Shown piece after piece: positions 58,715 to 64,000 of a stretch of 64,000 bases of DNA; position 1 is the first letter of the stretch; each line of letters starts with the position of its first letter. The notes under the pieces are model-generated. The model had not been told where the DNA came from and ran no database searches. It saw only the letters and a program-made list of their open reading frames with translations. The DNA comes from Melastoma dodecandrum (taxonomy: Eukaryota > Streptophyta > Magnoliopsida > Myrtales > Melastomataceae): contig JARUPY010000290.1 of the NCBI GenBank assembly GCA_029817715.1, positions 1,302,001-1,366,000 on the forward strand, in the 5' to 3' direction. A program made the translations under genes and the position numbers.

Positions 58715-59400
58715 TTAGTTTTTTTTATCCGTGCACTTGCGGGACTCAAACCATCGAACAGCTTCTTCTACGGGAACTTCTCTTCTCATCAGCCTTCTAC
58801 GTTCTTGAGCTTCTAATGTACTCAACAACTCCGTCAGCCTTATATTGGACAGATCCTTGGTGTTCTCCAGAGAGGCGGTCGTATCTTCAAACCTTTCTGG
58901 CAACGACACCAAATCTTCTACATGATTCGGTTATCCTTCATATATGTGCGTAGAACTTTGATTCTGTCAGCCACAGATTGATCAATCTATATGAGAAATC
59001 CTTCACGGCCTCATTCTCCTTCATTTGTTGAATCTCAAACTCCCGCATCAAATTCAAAGTCTTCTTACATCTTATCTTCTCATCACCTTCTTACTTAATC
59101 TTTAGAAATCTCAAATCTCCTTCGCAGTTTGAAACTTCATGTTGAATATAGAGGGTGATACTGCAACATAGAGCATGACTTCGCCTCCATTTTCCTTGTG
59201 ACTCTTTCCTTATGAAACCGGATTAGGTTGATTGTAGGATTGTCGTGGAGTGGGGCCACTTCATAATAATCCTCCACTGCTTCCCACAAGTTACTATCCT
59301 CCATGAAAGCGTTCATCTTCATTCCCCACGCTTGATAGTTCTCCCATCAAACATAAGAGGTGTCGTAGAAGAAAAATTGTTTCCACTTGCTTGCATCTCC
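58715..59400 (-). pseudogene. Ty1/copia gag fragment with primer-binding site
   Basis: Minus-strand pieces of a copia gag (UBN2-type) polyprotein: NYQAWGMKMNAFMEDSNLWE, EDYYEVAPLHDNPTINLIRF, the NLMREFEIQQMKENEAVKDF frame, and MVSLPERFEDTTASLENTKD with LTELLSTLEAQERRRLMRRE. Frame breaks separate them. Upstream (59468-59482) the sequence TTGGTATCAAAGCCC matches the initiator-Met tRNA primer-binding site of copia elements (usual TGGTATCAGAGC), so a 5' LTR must start near 59483 and continue to the right. No pol follows downstream. Confidence 0.82.
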
Positions 59401-59482
59401 TTCTGTAGGACAAAAATAACTTTTCAAAAACTTCACAAAACTTCCACAACTCCTGAAATATCACTAAGGGCTTTGATACCAA

Positions 59483-60715
59483 CAGTAGGTTCTTACGTTG
59501 CGGAAACACTCAATAGAAACGAGGTGGAGTACAAGAAAATCTTCCGCATATGGTAGGTTCTGTAGAACCTTTTGTAGATGGATGCCGAAACGAAACTCTC
59601 GAATCACAAACAACACTTTGAGCAAATGCTCTTTTCTGAATCTAGATTGATAGATTTTACATCACGAATTAAATAGACGAAATCAAAAAGAAAATGAAAA
59701 GACACGACAACACCATTAATTTAACTACATTAAGTTTTTAATGGCCACTATCCTACATTTATTCTATGTCACTTCCCAACTCATTTAATCATCCACTAAT
59801 CTCAACATTTAATCTCTATTATCATCGACCTTTAACCAATCCAACGGCAGCCCCACGGAGTGAGCCGAATCCAACCCCTTTGGAATGAATGACAGAGTCG
59901 GTAGCTTCCACGCGATCGCTCAAGGTATATAAGCAGTCATGGGGGTTCGGACTTCTCCCGAACCCCGACAGATCAACGACGAATAGCCTGTAATTGGCTT
60001 TTCCCTATTCGGAAACACTGTTTCTGTCCAAAGCCGACGACGAACAAAGGAGGAATCCATGAAGAAATATCACGTTCTCGGTCTCTTCATCGGCTTACAA
60101 TTTTCTTGAACTCCAGAAAAACCACATCATCAATCCACAAATCATATAATGAAGTAAAAGCGGAAGATGCTGATCTATCTGCTAATTGATAACAGAGATC
60201 TAATAGCACTTTCTAAGCTTTTGATTCAAACTCTCCCAATTTATGACAACCTTTTCTTCGGTGATCAACGAAAGAACAGCTACAGCGTCACATTTGACAC
60301 ATGAGGAAGGTAGAGCCCAACTATGAGGTTCTTCTGTAGCTACACTAGAAAAGAATTTGAATTCAAGTCCCCTCATGCACATTCCTCATCAGACAAAACT
60401 GAGATTATAACCCCCAGTGTCCTTGCATTAAGTACCCCACATGTGAAATGACGCCTTGAATTCTAACTATTGAAACTAGCGGTACCCCTTAACAGCCCCC
60501 AACCAACAAAAAGCCTACTTGCAGCTTGTTTTTGGCGGAACCACGCAGCCTTCATGCGGGAAGAAGCTCCCTGATCAGGGAGAGTAGAAACACAACCGAT
60601 GTCCATCTACTTAGGAACACTGGAAATCCATAGCAACTTCATGTTGCACCAAGTCTCGTTTCTCAATATCCATTAACCTAACAATCCACGATCACGAGAG
60701 ACCAAGACCGCCAAA
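59483..60715. other. Probable copia 5' LTR remnant and spacer
   Basis: The part next to 59483 is probably the copia 5' LTR in minus orientation, given the adjacent primer-binding site. Its far boundary is not visible. The remainder to 60715 has no recognised gene and includes the 3' flank of the VAR3-like gene. Confidence 0.4.
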
Positions 60716-60795
60716 ATGAACATCACAAGGACAGCAAGAACTACCGATCCGCTCAGGTTCTCGAATAACCACATGAAGAACCCTCCGCCGCCGTT

Positions 60796-61200
60796 TCACG
60801 GCATTATCCCAGCTCCTCGAGATGCAGAATCGCAGCCGCAGTCGGACCACCTGGTCAACCCACCAGGGCCAAGCCCGCCCCCATCCTTCCTGAAAGCTCT
60901 AAGCTTTCCTACAACCCGGAACAACCCCGTCTCTCTAAACACATTCCTCCTCCAGTACAAGCTCCTGGAGAGGACCTCGTACGGGGACGACCCATCCCTG
61001 AGGCAGTAACACGGGGGAGGAGCCCTGTCAAGGAAAACATCCAGGATGAGGAATACCAAGCACAGGACGGCGTTGAGGAAATCGAGGAAGAGGACGATAG
61101 TGAGAAGGGTGAAGGACGAGGGAGGCGGGGAACTCCCCTCCCCCCTCCAGCGTCGGGAGGGAGGGAGGGGGAGACAGGGGGAAGTGAAGGGACTGAATCA
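60796..61200 (-). pseudogene. Possible N-terminal fragment of a plant alpha/beta-hydrolase-like protein
   Basis: The minus strand is open through a hydrophobic segment (TLLTIVLFLDFLNAVLCLVF) followed by CYCLRDGSSPYEVLSRSLYW and RRNVFRETGLFRVVGKL, and stops at 60796-60798. The order, a membrane anchor then RRNVFR, recalls the first exon of an Arabidopsis family annotated as alpha/beta-hydrolase-like (At4g17150-type). There is no ATG in this frame before a stop, and no catalytic part follows. Similarity is by recall only, and the fragment could be chance. A plus-strand ORF (60716-61009) overlaps it and is less protein-like. Confidence 0.3.
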
Positions 61201-61363
61201 TGGGGAACGGCAAGCAGTGAAGAGATGGACGTAAGTCTGCTCAATCATAAGCAATAGCGCTCCAAACTGGTGAAAGTGAAACTATCCCCATAGCTCAAGA
61301 GTACAGGACATTGACCCTATAGAATCCCTAAATTGGTAACCTTGTATTATGACATTTTTAAAA

Positions 61364-63606
61364 TCAATACCCTCTGCTCTCGTCATCCTGTGGTCTTACT
61401 GGATCAGAGCGCACCACCAGCAGATTCCTCCTGTACTGGGCAGACGTCAACCTCCGCTCCAGGGGCGTTTTCCTCTTGCTCACCACAAACCTGTTCACTC
61501 CTTTCCTCATCGGCATTATCGAGGGGAAGTCCTCGTCTGGGATCTGGCTCAGCTCGGATATGTCCTTTATCTGGGCGACTCGTCTGAACCATCTCTCCGC
61601 TTTGGCCTCCTCTGACATGTCAAGAGGGTCTGGTCCTTCCGTCACTAGCGACCCCTCCAGGCTGTTCCCAGTCCATCTCTCCCTCGCTTTAACACCTTCT
61701 GACGTTTTATCTGAAATGTTTGATGTGCTCGTCCCCTCATTTTTACTCGTATCCCAGTTAGATCCCACATTTCTCATGTGACTGCCTGTATTTGAAAACT
61801 TGAGGATGCCCTGTGTCGGGGTCTCGACACTGGCAGCCTTGTCATTGATGCTTGGACCATGTTGAACCGGGCTATCCATCCGCTGCACATTACTCCCATT
61901 TCTCCAAGAGCTGACATCATCTTCCTTCCCAGAAAACACGACAGCAGATGTTGTCTCTGAATTCCCCCCTGAGGAAGAAGCAGTTGTTGAAGAATCATCT
62001 CCTCCTGGTCGCTGATTGTCCTTCTTAGCAAAATATCCAGGTGGGAAAGGGACAAAGGGCACAAAGTTAGTACTGCCCGTTTGCTCCATTGTAGCACGCC
62101 TCTTGTAAAGCGGGGAGCTCGTAGGACGATCTTTCATCCTGTCAACAACAAAGCGATTCTCGCCCTTTTGAATCGGCATAGTCTCCGGAAAATTCTCACT
62201 AGAAATTGATGAAGACAGCCGATCTTGTGCATTATTCAAATCAGAAATCCTGTTCAACCATCTGCTGGATTCTTCTTCCCCTTTGGCTGTACCATAGCCT
62301 CCATTTTGCGCTGCCCCCAGCCCGTGAAGTGGTGAACCAACAGCAGACTCGTCGTTGGCTTTGCTTCCACTACTTACAGATGGCTGTTCACTGGAATTCC
62401 AGAAGATTGATTTGTCATTATTTGCGACAGAATTCTCTGCAGTCTCTGGTCTTTTGGCAAACATGTCTGCTGGTAAAGGCACAAAAGGGACATAAGCCAC
62501 ACTTTTTCCCCTAGTGCTGCCTCCGATGGACTTTTGGCCTGCAGCTGATTCTAGTATCTCATTGATTGTGCTTTCTGAGCTATTTTGCTTGTTTCCACTG
62601 CTGGAACTTGACAACCGAGATTTTTCCACTATTCCCTCTGTCGTAATCTTCCTTGTGCCAACAACAAATCTGTTCACTCCTTTCCCCAAAGGCATAATTT
62701 CAGGGAAATCTTCATCTTCTATTGCCTTCTGCATCTCAGAAGGGCTATCTAATTTAGATGTCTTACTGAACCATCTCTGCGCCTTCTTATCATTAACAGC
62801 TAACTTTCTCTCGATCTTGGACAGATTTGCATTGTCTCTAGTACCGAGGCTCGCACTGAGCCTGGATTGGAGAGGAGTGGGGACTCCTCCAGGCCTCTTG
62901 CAGTCACATCTTAAGCATGAAATATTCTTTCCATAGTTGAAGAAATCACATCTAACATTGTAAGCAGAAAAGTTCTCAGCACTTGTAGATATAACAATCA
63001 GTATTTACGGAGATAATGCATGATAAGCATGTAAAAAGTAAATGCTTACTGGGGACACTCCCATTCATCACCAGTCAACTGTCTTTTCGGGCGCGCCTCC
63101 TCACACTCAAGACATTTAATGTTCCTTGCAAAGTTCATGAAATTACACCTGCTCAAAATATAAAAAAAAAAAATTTAGATAAAAAGCAATTCTTTCTTTG
63201 CCTCATGGCTGAATCCCAATTACAGAAATTGTGTAACTGAAGGCTTCTTTCTTCCCATCTTAACCAGAATAAATCATCAGCATCAGAATCACCATTGACA
63301 ATGAAAACGCTTGATCAAGAAACTAAACCAAAGTACTTGCCTTGGACAAATCCAATCGCCTCTTTTCATTTCAATGTTTTGGCCTCGTGGCCTCTGACTA
63401 ATTCCATATCCTCCAGGATACTGGATATTCGCATTATCCGCGTAACTCGACACAGGTGTGGAACAACTGAGTTTTACCATCTGAGCGAGCAAGTTCCAGA
63501 CAGACGTGGAAAGCTCTTGATCGGACAAGCCAGCACGTGCTAAAATAGTTGAACTCAGAATGTATTTCATTAAATCAACGGTTTGAGAAGCATCACTGTT
63601 GGCAAC
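61364..63606 (-). CDS. VAR3: VAR3-like RanBP2-type zinc-finger protein, 3' part
   Basis: Three exons are visible on the minus strand: 63606-63341, 63148-63050 and 62951-61364 (650 residues plus stop); the start lies beyond the right edge. Visible order: LMKYILSSTILARAGL, a RanBP2-type zinc finger (GDWICPRCNFMNFARNIKCL with final Cys in LECEE), a second finger (WECPQCDFFNYGKNISCLRC), then three copies of FPEIMPLGKGVNRFVV-type motif and two of YVPFVPLPADMFAK-type motif, ending in KTPLERRLTSAQYRRNLLVV. This architecture is that of VAR3 (VARIEGATED 3), a chloroplast protein in Arabidopsis needed for chloroplast and palisade development. The intron after 63341 starts GCAAGT, not GT. The fingers are split by introns in the middle of the C-x2-C knuckles. 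Confidence 0.9.
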
Positions 63607-64000
63607 CTATTCAATTGCAGAAAAGAGCAAGTAGACAAGGAAAAATTTTATGAGAACATGTTTGCTTCAATGATGACAAAGGACCACCATCTGATGAATG
63701 ACACTCTTCTTTCTAGGTAAATAGTCCTAACAGTGCCTGCAAACTGAATTCTTTTAGATATAAATGGAAGTATTTAGCAGCCTGTCTAAAGTTCAAAACA
63801 ATATTTTTTAAATTTTGTCAAATTTTTCGGCTTCAAAATTTTATCACCACCAGATATCTTCTTGCGTTAAGCAGTAATCATAAACCATTGGAATCACCAA
63901 CAAGTGAGCCCAATAATGCAATGAAACAATCGCTGGATAGACTCAGACGCTGAACCTTCATAAAGTTTTCGAGAAATTGTGCATTTGACGACACTATTGT
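63607..64000 (-). other. Intron of the VAR3-like gene, to the window edge
   Basis: The sequence upstream of the 63606 acceptor (TTGAATAG) is AT-rich with no exon recognised. The next exon of the gene must lie beyond the window. Confidence 0.6.

Noticed and set aside
60716..61009. 97-residue Pro-rich plus-strand ORF
   Set aside because: It has an ATG but overlaps a more protein-like minus-strand frame and shows no domain.
1..64000. tRNA, rRNA, CRISPR arrays and bacterial-type operons
   Set aside because: None was seen; the window is eukaryotic nuclear DNA with introns and plant transposons.

Overview
The window is nuclear DNA of a flowering plant, most likely a eudicot. The genes have GT-AG introns, belong to plant-specific families (group A bZIP, VAR3-like zinc finger, DnaJ 72-like), and sit among plant transposon types (Mutator-like elements or MULEs with PMD, Ulp1 and FAR1 domains; hAT; copia- and gypsy-like LTR elements). 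The species cannot be named from the sequence. Exon coordinates were read by hand from splice sites and reading frame and have not been checked against transcripts.

Host genes, left to right: an ABI5/AREB-type bZIP factor (482-1675, minus); a DUF309 protein with a plastid-like N-terminus (8206-9142, plus); a DnaJ 72-like J-protein (10563-12192, plus); a large acidic membrane-anchored protein of about 1626 residues (13849-19456, plus); a COMM-domain protein (20177-21685, minus) head to head with an RPRD1/Rtt103-like CID protein (22427-28474, plus); a GT47 exostosin-family glycosyltransferase (42303-43882, minus); and the 3' part of a VAR3-like RanBP2 zinc-finger gene (61364-63606, minus) that runs off the right edge. 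They look like ordinary single-copy genes with no common pathway.

Between them lie mobile elements. 2409-6069 is a MULE with a 10-bp target duplication, GC-rich inverted arrays, a mudrA SWIM tail and a broken MAIN-like PMD gene. 29156-35764 is a Pack-MULE-like element with arms of about 0.8 kb and a broken ATG8 copy; it is split by a hAT element (30984-34482) with an 8-bp duplication. 36682-37233 is a small related inverted-repeat element. 37860-40379 is a gypsy-like LTR element with almost no interior. 44554-54124 is a 9.6-kb MULE with a 10-bp duplication that carries a FAR1-type transposase, an Ulp1-like protease gene and an unrecognised accessory gene. 54.3-59.5 kb is a nest of LTR, hAT and copia remnants. 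Two MATE transporter pseudogenes lie at about 36 kb and 40.5-42.2 kb.

The most notable signals are: the PMD gene joined to a mudrA tail; termini shared by elements that have different internal repeat units; the ATG8-bearing element; the coexistence of Ulp1 and a FAR1-type transposase in one element; and a probable GC-AG intron inside a zinc-finger codon of the VAR3-like gene.
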